Source: Blasia pusilla
Lineage: Eukaryota; Marchantiophyta; Marchantiopsida; Blasiales
Assembly (NCBI GenBank): GCA_050084515.1
Contig: CM114272.1
Coordinates: 46,004,001-46,068,000 of the forward strand
Length of the DNA: 64,000 nt
Direction of reading: 5' to 3'
Both the position numbers and the translations under genes were made by a program. The notes beneath the pieces are model-generated. The model ran no database searches. It was not told the DNA's origin and saw only the letters and a list, made by a program, of their open reading frames with translations. Positions 44,001 through 54,087 of the stretch are shown piece by piece. Position 1 is the first letter of the stretch; each line of letters opens with the position of its first letter.

Positions 44001-44650
44001 GTATCAACTCTAGAGGAGCCTTTGCCCTATTCTTTGGACTCTTGTGGAAATGGTTGTCGGTGTTGCTTGCCCATCATACAAGCTTCACAAGTATCCGACA
44101 CTCTAGAAATTGTTGGTAAATCAAAGCAACCATGCCAGATTTCTGCATCGACTTAGTAAGGGAAAGCTTAGGTGACCAAATCTTTCATGCCACAACTTCA
44201 TCGCTACTAAGATCTCAGTACCTACACTTGTCCGAAACCATACAACTCGTAGATATTTCCACGTCGTATACCTTCACCCACTACTTTCCCATTGGCATCC
44301 TCAATGATCGCTCGATTTTTCTTGAAACGAACTTCTAGGTCACGATCACATAATCACACGCTTTGAAATCAAATTTCGCTTGAACTCAGTGCGTATAGTA
44401 CACCGGTTAACTTCTTTTCATCTCCTTTTGTGAGACTAAAGAAATTGTGCCTTTCCCTTCTCTGAGGGTACTTTGCATTATTCCCAACAAGAACAACGAT
44501 GGGCTCTCAGAGAGGCTATAAGGAGCTATACCAATCCTTATGATTGGTCATATGCCTCGATGCTCCACTATCGAGCACCCATGCATCTTCACTCTTTGTC
44601 TTAGTGGTATGTTACGCCTATGTGCGAACTCTTCTTTGCTACCCAAGCAT
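44001..44650 (-). pseudogene. copia 2 protease and GAG-pre-integrase region, decayed
   Basis: On the minus strand this lies between gag and integrase. Short pieces such as the YKASDMWHRRFGH-type zinc block could not be followed as one frame, owing to several indels. Assigned mainly by position. Confidence 0.45.
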
Positions 44651-45514
44651 CTACTTCATGTTCTCCCGGTTCTCTGAAATTTCGGACTCCTTCTTAGGTC
44701 TTAAACAACCGTTCTTCTCATCCTGACTTCTCTTCCTACAATCTTTGATAAGATGACCTAGCTTACCACAATAAAAGCATTTGAAGGCTTTTCTTGGAAA
44801 TTTCTTCTTGAAATTTGAACTGTAATCCTGATTTCTACCTCTCTGTACGTTGGCAGTAAATGCTACGTCACTTCCCTCTCTTGCTTTGAAGCGCATTTCC
44901 TCTTCTACCAACATTGCACTAAATTGTTCAAAAGTAAGCGGCGTGGGTCTTACTTGAGTATTCACTGCAGTGACCAAACTGTCATACCTTGGAGGCAAAA
45001 TCCTTATGCACCGGCGTGCCAAATCTTCGCTAGACTTTGAAATTCCCACGGACGCCATCTGATCTTGAAGATTCTTGATCCTTGTCAAAAATTGCTCTGC
45101 GCTTTCTCCTTCTGAAAATTTCTCGGACGTGGTGATTCTCAGTTCTCGAATCCGAGTCTCATTCCTCGTTTCCTACTGATTCTTCAAAATGTTCCACGCC
45201 TCAGCAGTAGTGGTTGTATGTTGAATGAGAGTCATGACATAATCAGTTACATTCGTGACAATCGCATATAGAGCATTAGCGTTTCTGCGTCTCCATGCCA
45301 ATAATACAACAGGATCAATATCCCCAGATGAAGATGAACTTGCAGAACTCAAACTAGCTTGTGGATTTGAATCGACCCCTGTGGCCGTTTCGCAGATCTC
45401 AAATGATTCGATAACAGTTCTCATTTTGAACTTCCACAACGTATAGTTAGACCCATCTAACTTCCCTTCACCCAGCGGAGGAGGGCGAGCATGAACTGAC
45501 GAAGAAGTAGCCAT
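44651..45514 (-). pseudogene. copia 2 gag
   Basis: The ATG at 45514 opens MATSSSVHARPPPLGEGKLD; the frame is continuous to 44651 except for one TAG at 45173-45175 (a CAG-type codon changed). The capsid domain is typical of copia gag (LDGSNYTLWKFKMRTVIESF; LARRCIRILPPRYDSLVTAV) and the nucleocapsid has a single CCHC knuckle, CFYCGKLGHLIKDC (about 44785-44745). Confidence 0.9.
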
Positions 45515-45579
45515 CTCTCAAGATTTTGTGCAAACACACTAGATCGCCAGATGCAAAATACTAGAAAAACCTACTGCTC

Positions 45580-45597
45580 TGATACCATGTGAGAAAA
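45580..45597 (-). other. primer binding site (tRNA-iMet) of copia 2
   Basis: On the minus strand the bases after the LTR end (CTCACA) read TGGTATCAGAGCAGTAGG, the standard plant initiator tRNA-Met primer site. No spacer is present. Confidence 0.93.
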
Positions 45598-45988
45598 GTA
45601 GAAAGTGACTAAATCACTAAAATCTTTACAAAACTTAGAGACACAAAGTGGCCTAGTCCGTCCGTGCGCTCACAGAAGAGCTTCGATGGAACCTGAACTG
45701 GGAGATTACTCGACATACGAGAATGCGCTACCGCTGCGGCTCCCGACTATTTGACTACTCGGGAAAACTAGGGTTTTTACCTATTTTTCTTCGTTTCTAT
45801 TAATAGAAAATTTTTGAAATGCGTTTAGGGTTAGATAAACCTAGTAACGCTACTCCGTAAACCACCTACGTCATATTACTATGACTCCTTTGACGTCTAA
45901 GTCGGAACCATCGATCTAGGCTTCTCCTCATACAAGGGGGCCGATCAAATCAATGGTGCTCAGAGGAGTGGATGTTGAGAATCCAATA
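45598..45988 (-). repeat. 5' LTR of copia 2 (391 bp)
   Basis: It matches 41069-41466 and is followed on its outer side by a second copy of the pol end. Confidence 0.92.
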
Positions 45989-46284
45989 CCCCCCCTCAAT
46001 ATCCATTCTCATGTGGACTACTGTCTTGGACCTATGCCAAGACCCTTCAGATGTCGGTGAAGCTGATCTCCGCTCAAGGCTTTCGTGAAGATGTCTGCAC
46101 CGTTATCCTCTGTTTAGGGTTCAGGGTTACTAGGTTTATCTAACCCTACTCCGTAAACCACCTACGTCATATTACTATGACTCCTTCGACGTCTAAGTCT
46201 CAACCATCGATCTAGGCTTCTCCTCATACAAGGGGGCCGATCAAATCAATGGTGCTCAGAGGAGTGGATGTTGAGAATCCAATA
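45989..46284 (-). repeat. extra pol end plus partial LTR outside the copia 2 5' LTR
   Basis: 45989-46112 repeats the polypurine tract and pol end seen at 41467-41591. From about 46123 to 46284 a third LTR copy follows, lacking its inner part. The order LTR part, pol end, LTR, gag-pol, LTR is what unequal recombination between tandem or sister copies leaves. Confidence 0.85.
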
Positions 46285-46289
46285 CAGAG
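46285..46289. repeat. right target site duplication (CAGAG) of copia 2
   Basis: CAGAG, identical to 41064-41068. Confidence 0.92.
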
Positions 46290-47430
46290 TACGCGTAGTG
46301 CCGCATCCTTTGCAGAGAGCACGACTAGTGCAGCATGCCCACGAGGAGTTGGGTCACTTTGGGGTGAAGCGGACGTACAGCTTGCTCCAGATTCAGTATT
46401 GGTGGCGAGGCATGCAGACTGACGTCCAGAAGTTTGTTGCCAGGTGCATGGTGTGTGATCGGGTCCGAGCATCGTTCAATGCTCCGACTCCACAGTTGCA
46501 TCCCTTACCGATCATGGGCTTAGGATATAGATGGAGTTTGGATTTTGGAGGACCTTTGCCCATGACGTAGCGTCACAATCGTTATGTGTTGGTGATGGTC
46601 GAGCACTTCTCGAAGTGGATCGTGTTGGTTGCATTGCCTGACAAAGCGAGTGAGGGAGTAGCTTATGCCTTGACAGAGTGCTCAGTCATTATGGCACACC
46701 GGCTGATGTGTTGACAGACCAGGGTACCGAGTTTCGCGGTGAGTTCCAGGCCTTGTGTGATCGGCCGATCGACCACCGCCGCGACCGCCAAGATCATCCC
46801 GAGGCGGATGGATTAGCGGAGAGATTTTTGCATCTGATGAAGAGGATTAACGCAAGTATGGCTTGCAGAGAGGTCACCTAGAGATTGGGACCTCCGATTT
46901 GCCATGGTTGGCGATGGGATATAGATTCGTGACGAGGCATCCTTAGCGTCTTTTTCACCGTACTTGCTACTTTATGGCCGAGAGCCAGATTTACTTGCGG
47001 CCATTCGTCGAGATGCTGGTGAGGTGTTGGACCTTGATGACCCAGATGTATGGGTGCGAGCATGTTCTAAGGGGCTGAGTTATTTCGGAGAGTGATGCCC
47101 ATGGCGTTCGAGAACTTGGCGATTGCACAACATCGGGATACGTTGAGGTATGCGACTGTTTGGGGTAGTGGTTATCGACCAACTATCCGGAGGTTTCATC
47201 AGGGAGATTATGTCTACTTGTAGCAGACGGCACCGATGACGTTGGATGTGACTGCAGGGCGCACTATCCTGAGAGTGCGTGACATTTTGCCATCGGGTGT
47301 TCTCTTGCTGAAGGGACGCGATGGTATGGTATGGAAGGACCATGTGCGTAATTGTGCGCCATGTCACCTTCCTAACATTGATGGTACAATAGATCCGAGC
47401 TTAGCAGTAGTTCCTGTAGGCTTGCGTTGT
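46290..47430 (+). pseudogene. gypsy B integrase
   Basis: The HHCC zinc domain is clear (LVQHAHEELGHFGVKRTYSL ... CMVCDRVR, 46320-46465). The core shows WSLDFGGPLPM (first Asp, about 46540), VLTDQGTEFRGEF (second Asp, about 46720) and ADGLAERFLHLMKR (Glu, about 46815), across frame changes and stops. The C-terminal region reads IAQHRDTLRYATVWGSGYRP and RVRDILPSGVLLLKGRDGMV, then VRNCAPCHLPNIDGTIDPSL. No chromodomain is present. Confidence 0.85.
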
Positions 47431-47476
47431 TACAATAGATCCGAGCTTAGCAGTAGTTCCTGTAGGCTTGCGTTGT
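47385..47476 (+). repeat. 46-bp tandem duplication at the integrase-PHD border
   Basis: 47385-47430 and 47431-47476 are identical or nearly so. Since 46 is not a multiple of three, the extra copy shifts the frame by one and separates the PHD finger from the integrase frame. Confidence 0.9.
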
Positions 47477-47614
47477 ATGTTGTGTGGTTCTGCCCGTGGT
47501 GCGGCCATGATGCTAGTCTGTGATGGGTGTTCGAGAGGATGGCATATTGCATGTTTGACGCCACCTCTCACTAGGGTTCCTCAGGGACGATGGATGTGTC
47601 CCAGATTTACATAG
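47474..47614 (+). pseudogene. PHD finger at the C-terminus of gypsy B polyprotein
   Basis: The frame gives C-x2-C (CMLC), then LVCDGCSRGWHIACLTPPLT and PQGRWMCPRF, ending at TAG 47612-47614: a Cys4-His-Cys PHD-type finger with the conserved Trp near its end; the last Cys of the eight is replaced or lost (CPRF instead of CPxC). Without the 46-bp duplication it would be in frame with integrase. PHD fingers read histone H3 tails, often K4 methylation state, so it could have steered integration. A related finger, also damaged, lies at 58829-58930 (minus). Confidence 0.75.
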
Positions 47615-47814
47615 AGTACGTAGTTCTACATTCCGACTTGTGTCTGTGACATGGATGACAAGGAGGCGACTAACGATGGGGCCACATGAGCACACGGCCT
47701 TCTTGCTCTTAGCGTCCGAGAGATGTATGTCATGGTAGGTAGGGATAGATGGCTATCTGGAGTTAGAGGGACCTAACCACCAGCTAGGAGGGCGATTGGA
47801 GATATTTTGGTACT
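47615..47814 (+). other. gypsy B 3' untranslated part before repeat R
   Basis: No open frame stands out. The block around 47747-47800 (GGGACCTAACCACCAGCTAG type) recurs twice in the minus-strand debris at 58370-58730. Confidence 0.5.
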
Positions 47815-47819
47815 TCTTG
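47815..47819. repeat. left target site duplication (TCTTG) of C1
   Basis: TCTTG here and at 48854-48858. The empty version of the site (TTCTTGTCTCGTTG) is present at about 49807-49820. Confidence 0.85.
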
Positions 47820-48853
47820 TGACGTGAACCTACTCTCCTTGAACGTTAATCTTGTTTGTTGCGGAAGCGTGCGTTCAGTAGGTCACGCTCTCAATGCTGA
47901 TCTGCATCCAAACACGCACTTCGGTTAGTCGGGTCTTGGATCAATCAGCGGGATTACTTTCCGAGTTCTCGTCTTGGACTCTCTATTCAAGCTCAACCTT
48001 CCTAGTTTCGCGGTTTCCAACACGGGCAAGTCTCGAAAGACTTGGGACAGACTTTCTGGTCGGTTCAGGAACCTGAAACGGCGTTTCGCGCCTAGCGGTT
48101 CCAACTGTCCGATGAACATCCAATGAGTTCCTCACCAAGACTCGCACAAAGTGAATCTCGGGTTGGAATCCAAGTGTGGCGTACAAAGTCCACTCCCTTG
48201 GATCAGGTTTGGGTTTCGAGTTTCCGCGCCAAACTCCCGTTTCATCCCGTGCCTATGAAACGCCGTTTGGCGCCCAAAGTGGGGTTTCGTTTCCCGAGAC
48301 ATCTCAGAGAAGGTACTCCCCTTACTAGTACTTCTGAGGATCTCCAGGGGCCCCCTACATTTAGGGAAAGACACCCGGGCCTCTCCAATTGGCCCTCAAC
48401 CCGATTGCTCTCTCAATCGTTTTCGGCCAATATCTTAGCCTATACTTATGCGTTTTATGAAATCTTTGGTGCGTTGGAAGAGTCTCAAGATCATCTTTCC
48501 AACGCGCCCTTATTTGTCCCAAACGCATCTTGGAGCGCAACGTTATGGTCCTAAACACAGTCAGATTCTCCCAAACGCTAGTCGTGTTCCAAACTGGTTC
48601 TCACCTCTTTGGCAACTAACCTCCCAAGACTCACCTCATCTCAAGTCTCGGCTCGCGTTTGGTCTAGGTTTCCTGGTCACGACCACTAACGCATGAAATG
48701 CACAACTTTGTTCCGCGTTTCGTCTCTTAGACTTTTCCAAGAGACTCTTCCAAACGCCTCTCCAAAGCGCAAACCTCGCGGCGTGAGTTCCTTTGAGTTC
48801 TGATGTTTCGCTTGGCGCGTATTTGGTGTTGTTTGGTTATGAGGGTCGCGACA
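47820..48853. mobile_element. solo LTR of family C (C1, 1034 bp)
   Basis: It starts TGACGTGAACC and ends GGGTCGCGACA, is flanked by TCTTG, and has no coding content. A diverged relative is at about 50458-51420. The flanks rejoin to the same sequence as repeat R at 49783-49918. It is a solo LTR left by recombination. Its parent family cannot be told because no internal part is in the window; orientation is unknown. Confidence 0.8.
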
Positions 48854-48858
48854 TCTTG

Positions 48859-48963
48859 TCTCGTTGTTTGGATGCCATGAGTAAGCATGGGATCATGCGT
48901 GTTTGTGTGTGTGTTTGGTGACAGCGATGTATGTTGTGTAGCGATGTGTATGCGCACGACAGC
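48859..48963 (+). repeat. repeat R, first copy (105 bp after C1)
   Basis: It runs from TCTCGTTGTTTGGATGCC to GCGCACGACAG and directly precedes the 3' LTR. It recurs at about 49812-49918. With the 30 bases before C1 it forms a unit of about 135 bp at the 3' end of gypsy B. Confidence 0.85.
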
Positions 48964-49758
48964 TGTCACGTCTTTTAGGATCGATCGGTGAGATCTAATA
49001 GAGCGCCCTCGTGAGTAGTGGAGGACACGCTCAATAGGTTGCAGATGACCTGTTGAGGCCCCAGGAAACCTGAGAGAACATGTTTCCCCTTCGTTTCGGC
49101 TCATTTGGAGCCATATTGAGGAACTTACTATTTTAGGTAAATACCATTTTGAGTATATGATCGACTTTGTATTTTTGGTAAGTGGTCCTTGACCTCCTAC
49201 ATCAGGTCAAGAGCCAAGGAGGTGACTTGGGAGAATAGGTTACCATGGAGAGAGCTTGGGAGAGGGGAGGGGTATACCTCAAGGAGAGAGAGCTCATTCT
49301 CTCTTTGTTGAACGTCTTGGCATGAGGCGGCGGAGCTATGGTACTTTGCCTTGTGAGTGTAACCCAAGCCTCTCATTAGGAGAGTGGGTTTGGTTTGACA
49401 TGAGAGAGAGTGCACACCTTTGAGAGCTATGGTGTGAGATGGTGTAGAGAGAGATTCGATCTTACTTTACAAAGAGAGATTGAGAGAGTGAGAGAGCGTC
49501 ATGGGGGAGCTCGCTGGTCACTCGCTGTTTTTGCAGGTTGGGGACCGTGTTCCCCATTCAGCGGCTCATGGGAGTGCTCACCGGAGCAAGGGTTGCTTTC
49601 ATTATTCTTTGCATTTGCCGATTTTTCGTGTGGAAGAGTGGCGCACGGAAGCGCTACCCAATTGTTGATAGGGATTGAGTATGGGGGCGGGTTGTCCCAT
49701 GCTGGTGCTCTCGGGAGCACCATATAGCTTGCTGATTTGTATTTTTATAGATGTTACA
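48964..49758 (+). repeat. 3' LTR of gypsy B (about 795 bp)
   Basis: It matches 35474-36264 from TGTCACGTC to GATGTTACA. It is followed by a short piece of LTR interior (GTGTAGAGAGAGATTGGATC) and then repeat R again. Confidence 0.7.
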
Positions 49759-49918
49759 TTTTGTGTAGAGAGAGATTGGATCTTACTTTATTGGAGATAT
49801 TTTTGTACTTCTTGTCTCGTTGTTTGGATGCCATGAGTTAGCATGGGATCATGCGTGTTTGTGTGTGTGTTCGGTGACAGCGATGTATGTTGTGTAGCGA
49901 TGTGTATGCGCACGACAG
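49759..49918 (+). repeat. LTR scrap and second copy of repeat R (uninterrupted)
   Basis: From about 49783 the sequence repeats the end of gypsy B without C1, so it is the natural empty site for that insertion. It suggests that two B copies once stood in tandem. It ends abruptly at GCGCACGACAG. Confidence 0.8.
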
Positions 49919-50385
49919 GGCCAATTCCACTCTTCAATAGCCGATCTTTAAGGGCGAGAGCCTTATGTCACAAGAGCTATTATCCCCGGGATGTATTCGA
50001 CTATGATTAAATGGAAAAAAGACCCTCAGTCGATTCCCTGCCCAGGGTTCAAGGGGTCGAGAGCCTACACTCCTAACTGAAATTTTGTTTAACAGCTTCC
50101 TAAAGCTATTAATTTTCTAACTCCTACAGTACTAACTTGACCAAGATCTTCACTGAAAACCGCAACGTAACCATCAAAAGGGTGATCCCGTGGAAAGGCA
50201 AAATGGCGGTTTGGTGAACTCGTGATCTCACGAACTCAGAATGAAGTCCTAACGATTTAATTTGGCCAATAATTGAATGTTCCTAATTTCTAAGGGATTC
50301 CAATCCATTCCTATTTCCTAATATGCATTCCCTACTCCTAAATCTAAGTGGAATACTCCTAACCAAGGGAATTACTGCCTAAAGG
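49919..50385. other. unassigned stretch between gypsy B and A+
   Basis: No gene, LTR or known repeat was recognised. AT-rich with no useful open frame. Confidence 0.4.
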
Positions 50386-50457
50386 ATTTGTTGGCACTCG
50401 ATTGTGCAACGTCTGATCGCCTTGGCAAGAATGGCTATAAGGCTACTTCGTTGTCAC
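50386..50457 (+). pseudogene. A+ 3' ORF fragment left of C2
   Basis: The stretch from TTGTTGGCACTCG onward matches A- sequence around 12250-12325 (minus), which is the untranslated or frame-shifted middle of the 3' ORF region. It shows that A+ resumes here after the B block. Confidence 0.75.
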
Positions 50458-51420
50458 CGCGTACGTTTAGTAGGACACGATCTCATCGCCGATCTGCATC
50501 CAAACACGCACTTTCGTTAGTCGGGTCTGGGCCAACCAGCATTCCAACCCACCGAGTTTTCAACTCGGCGTCTCATCAAGCTCAACCTTCCTTAATTCCT
50601 AGTTTCCAAAACATGGCAAGCCCTTGAAGACTTGGAACACTCTTCCTGATTAGTCCAGGAACCTAAAACGGAACTTGCGCGCCTAGCGATCCCAACTGTT
50701 CAACGGACCTCGTGCGAGTTCCAAACCAAGACCCAAGTAATTGAGTCGCGGGGTGAAATCCAAGAGGGATGTCTAAAATCGCCTCCGTAGACTTGGTTAA
50801 GGTTTTCCAACCCAACCCCAAACTCTCGATCCGTTCCATGCCCTTGAGACGCCCCATGGCGCCCAAAGTGGGGTTCGAGTTCCAAGCACTCTCGGAGACC
50901 TTCCCCCTTACTAATACTTCAGGGGTTCTCCAATAACCCCACCAACCCCCCTTTTGGAAAAGGAGGGTCGGGCCCTTCATTATGGCCCTCAACCCGACTC
51001 TACTTAGAGTCGTTTCCGGGTTTTTTCTCAGCCGCTGCTTATGTGTTTGCAAAGATCTTTAGTGCGTTTGAACCGACTTTCCATAAGCTTTCCAACGCAT
51101 CCTTTTTTAATCCAAATGCATCTTGGAGCTAAAAGTTATGGTTATAAATACAGTTGGAAACTCTCAAACGCTAGTGGCATTCCAAATCCCGATTCCTTCC
51201 TTTGGCAACCCACTTTCTAGACTCGACTCCTTTCAAGTCTTATTCCGCATTTGGTCCAAGTTTCTCGGTCGTGACCACAACATCTGAAACGTGAAGCCTC
51301 GCTTGCGTCTCGTCTCTTGTCTCTTCTTCGAGACTACTCCAACACGCAAACCATCTTAGCGTGAGCCCGCTAATGTTCCGATGTTCCGCTTGACACTCGT
51401 TTGGTCATGAGGGTCGCGAC
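50458..51420. mobile_element. partial LTR of family C (C2)
   Basis: It is alignable with C1 from about 47865 to 48853 with many differences and small indels and ends in the same GGGTCGCGACA. The start (the first 40 or so bases of C1) is missing or replaced. A+ sequence flanks it on both sides; about 28 bp of A+ is missing at the junction and no target duplication was found, so the insertion has been edited by a deletion. Confidence 0.7.
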
Positions 51421-52519
51421 ATGTGATGACTTTGTTTTATCCTGCTCGCTCTTACTACCTCACGAATAAGCTTGTCAAGATGTTCTATATCCTTTGGAAT
51501 TAGCACTTGGACCCCGAAGCATCGAGAGTCGACTTTGCTTCTTTTGTGGACGGGCACGTACGCGCAATGCTTGAAGCACTTCATCCGAGCACAAAGTCAT
51601 TCCTGTCTTCTTTTTAATCCATATGTATATTCATAAGCAGGAATTGACGCCAGACGAGGCGCTAGATTGGTCGTAGGTCACTCCGGTCCGCTTGCCAAGA
51701 AAAAGCCGAGCGGTCACTATTGGGAGCCGCGAAGTCACCCCGCCACGCAAAGCAGCCCCAAAGCAACATCCTCATACTTTGGCTTCAGGGAAAGATGAGG
51801 AGTTCACCGAATTGCCAAGACCAAAGCGTGGCAAGGTCAATTTCGAAACACCCTCGGAACCAGAACCCGCAACTCAGGAGGACTCGGACGAGACGCCTCG
51901 AGCTAGCGATCACTGCCTAGACTTTGTCTCATGTCCCAGGCAGCCAACGACACGGTGTGGTTCCTGAATTTAGCTGTCCCGGTCATGAATCAACTTCAAC
52001 ATGTTATCTACCTGGAAGACACAACGACGGTGGATGAGTATTTACAAGCCCTTGATGACCTCAACTGTAGGGCCCAAGCTTCGTCAGAGAACGAAGCACA
52101 GCGCAAAGTGGCGGAAGCAAATCTTCAGTTGTAGGATCAAGAACTTGAAGACACGAAGACGACGCTTTGCAAAGTTCAAAGTGACTTGGTCTTGAGTCAG
52201 TACGAAGCAGGGAATGCACGCCAATGGGAGAGCTTGGCGATTAACCTAGAGTGTGGGGCTGATCAGTTAGCTTCGCAGGTCAAGGAAGCTTTGCAACTGA
52301 TTCAACAATATCAACACCAAATGCATCGTGTTAGCAACGAATTCAAGAAATTGGCCACACAACATGCTCAATCTTCAAAGTTGCTTCAAGAACATCAAGA
52401 AACGAACAGAGACTTAGTGGTGCAATGGTTGGAGGCTACAGGGAGGATCGCTATCTTGGAGGCAGAACAGAAGCTACTCAACGAAGTGCAGTTAGACCCA
52501 GAAGATGTCAAGGAGTTAG
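51421..52519 (+). pseudogene. A+ 3' ORF, main part
   Basis: It is colinear with A- 12215-11110. The frames include REVTPPRKAAPKQHPHTLAS (51730-51790), VWFLNLAVPVMNQLQHVIYL and the coiled-coil stretches ENEAQRKVAEANLQL and ASQVKEALQLIQQYQHQMHR, with stops at 52132 and a frame change near 51905. From 52186 it is open to 52519, where the solo LTR cuts the codons for KELV. It keeps the same protein pattern as A- despite many silent-looking differences. Confidence 0.75.
52515..52519. repeat. left target site duplication (GTTAG) of the solo A LTR
   Basis: GTTAG here and at 53700-53704. Joining the flanks restores the frame KELVDKASKNFDQ. Confidence 0.9.
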
Positions 52520-53699
52520 TGTAATGTCTAAGTGTTTCTTATTTACAGTCAATTGTAGAGTTCGATCCCCAAGAGGATCATTGTTGGATGAAAAGAGAGT
52601 ATAAAGTGATTATTATGTTGTAGAAGTGTAATTGATTATGTAATTCAAATATAGTATTCCAGTAACATCTTCCGATCCTTTTTAGTACCTATGTTTTCTT
52701 CTTCAATTCTCTCGAGTGGAATTTAAAGTACGCTCAGGCAATTTGTTCTCTCGACATCTCGGAACCTCACAGAGACCTCAAGAATAAAGTTGGCTTCTCC
52801 TAGTTTCGAAACTCAATCCGTCGGGGTAGGTTACTCTCTGTCAAACAGATTTCATACAACTCTATGTTGATTATTCCATTGATGAGAAAGGTTCGCCTGA
52901 TTCACTCTTCACTCGGCAGCCCCAAAAAGAATATTCATACATAAGCCTCGCACATCAGAATGAATGAATGAATGCTTTACTACTCCATCAAGAATTGGAA
53001 GACTTCAAAGTATATACAAGCTCGAGAGGATACAACTCTCTTACTCGGACCATTCCTACAGCATAAGGACTTCATGAGCGAATGATAATAATAGCTGCTG
53101 TCCTGTTTCTTAAATATTCTTGAGAGTAGGAGCGTTTCTATGATCCAAAACGTTATTGATGAAGTTGGTGTCTCTTCAATATCTGTAACTACCTAGATTT
53201 ATGGTGTGCGTTTTTTTTCCTATGATCCCTGTGAATCCGCGGTACAAAACTGTTCTAACTACCAATTTGATACAAAGGGTCGCGCCCTTTCCTAGTCTAA
53301 TTGTTTAAACTATGTGTCGGTTCGAATCACAATCATGCTGAGCTTTGCTGCGCTAAATTTTCGGAGGACGAAGTTCTTCATTCTTCATTCTCTTCGTGCT
53401 TCGCTCTTCGTGCTTTGTTTAAGAGCGAAGTACTTCGTATACAGAGCTTCGTTGAGCTTCGTAAGGCTTTGTTAAGCTTCGCTAAGCTTCGCGTTGATCC
53501 TTTATACTTTGTTACGGCTTTTGATTCTCCTCTAAGGCAAATCCTTGATCTTCCATCTCTCTGCCTTGTCCTAGGAGCTTGGTGATTCACTTATTCTTCT
53601 TCATAATAATAAATAATCATAATCAAAATCATAATATACAAGAGTCTTCGTTGAATAAAAAGATATATTCTTCAAGAGTACAAAATTATGGGTATCACA
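52520..53699 (-). mobile_element. solo LTR of gypsy family A (1180 bp) inside the A+ 3' ORF
   Basis: In element sense it starts TGTGATACCC at 53699 and ends CATTACA at 52520 and is flanked by GTTAG. It contains no internal sequence. It has diverged from the LTRs at 9332, 54088 and 57010, so it comes from another subfamily member. It fixes the true LTR ends of family A. Confidence 0.92.
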
Positions 53700-54071
53700 G
53701 TTAGTCGACAAAGCAAGCAAGAATTTTGATCAATAGATGAGCGAGGAGATTGACTATGCCAATAAACATTGGAAGCGCCAATTCGACCACCATAGAAGTC
53801 TCTCCCAGAAGTTGTTCCCAACCTCTCGATTACTTTTGAAGAAATACCACTATTTACTCCATCCGATGTCTTAGTCTTGAACGAAGTATTAGGAAGTACG
53901 CTAGTTGTTAATAAATGGCGAGAAAGAATGCAAAATCACACCCCCAACATTATCAACAGACCTTCTACTATTCACGGTCGTTTTGCGCCTACACTTGAGT
54001 TTGATAGTTTAGAGGATACTTTTATGGAGTTAGAAGAAACATCCTGAAGTGTTCGTCGGGACGACTCACAT
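53700..54071 (+). pseudogene. A+ 3' ORF, C-terminal part
   Basis: After the solo LTR the frame resumes (DKASKNFDQ, then a TAG, then MSEEIDYANKHWKRQFDHHR), matching A- 11110-10790. Two further stops interrupt it. The end corresponds to the DLEGAS terminus in A-. Confidence 0.75.
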
Positions 54072-54087
54072 TTGAGGGAGGGGATAT
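54072..54087 (+). other. polypurine tract of A+
   Basis: TTTGAGGGAGGGGATA precedes the LTR start at 54088, as in A-. Confidence 0.88.

Larger units (their letters stand above)
41069..46284 (-). mobile_element. Ty1/copia element (copia 2) inserted in gypsy B
   Basis: Minus-strand element with LTRs at 41069-41466 (3') and 45598-45988 (5'), primer site for tRNA-iMet at 45580-45597, gag 45514-44651, protease/integrase/reverse transcriptase/RNase H 44650-41496, and a C-rich tract at 41467-41486 (polypurine tract on the minus strand). The outer edge at 46284 has an extra piece: a copy of the pol end plus part of a third LTR. LTR ends in element sense are TATTGG...CTCACA. Target duplication CAGAG. 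Confidence 0.92.
35474..49758 (+). mobile_element. Ty3/gypsy family B element nested in A+, with copia and solo LTR inside
   Basis: A repeat at 35474-36264 recurs at 48964-49758 and flanks, in plus orientation, gag, protease, a truncated reverse transcriptase, integrase and a PHD finger. This fits a Ty3/gypsy element with LTRs of about 0.79 kb. Reading is broken by stops, a deletion of most of the reverse transcriptase and RNase H, a copia insertion (41069-46284) and a family C solo LTR (47820-48853). No primer site was recognised after the first LTR. Confidence 0.75.

Noticed and set aside
48123-48696. Long open frames in the C1 solo LTR
   Set aside because: Both strands are open over the same stretch, there is no domain, and they lie inside an LTR.
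47855-48853. C1 starting at 47855 after a TCTTG at 47850
   Set aside because: The empty site at 49783-49918 shows the insertion began at 47820, giving a TG...CA LTR.
47855-51420. C1 and C2 as the two LTRs of one element
   Set aside because: C1 has its own target duplication, C2 is flanked by A+ sequence on both sides, and the stretch between holds B and A+ parts, not a retrotransposon interior.
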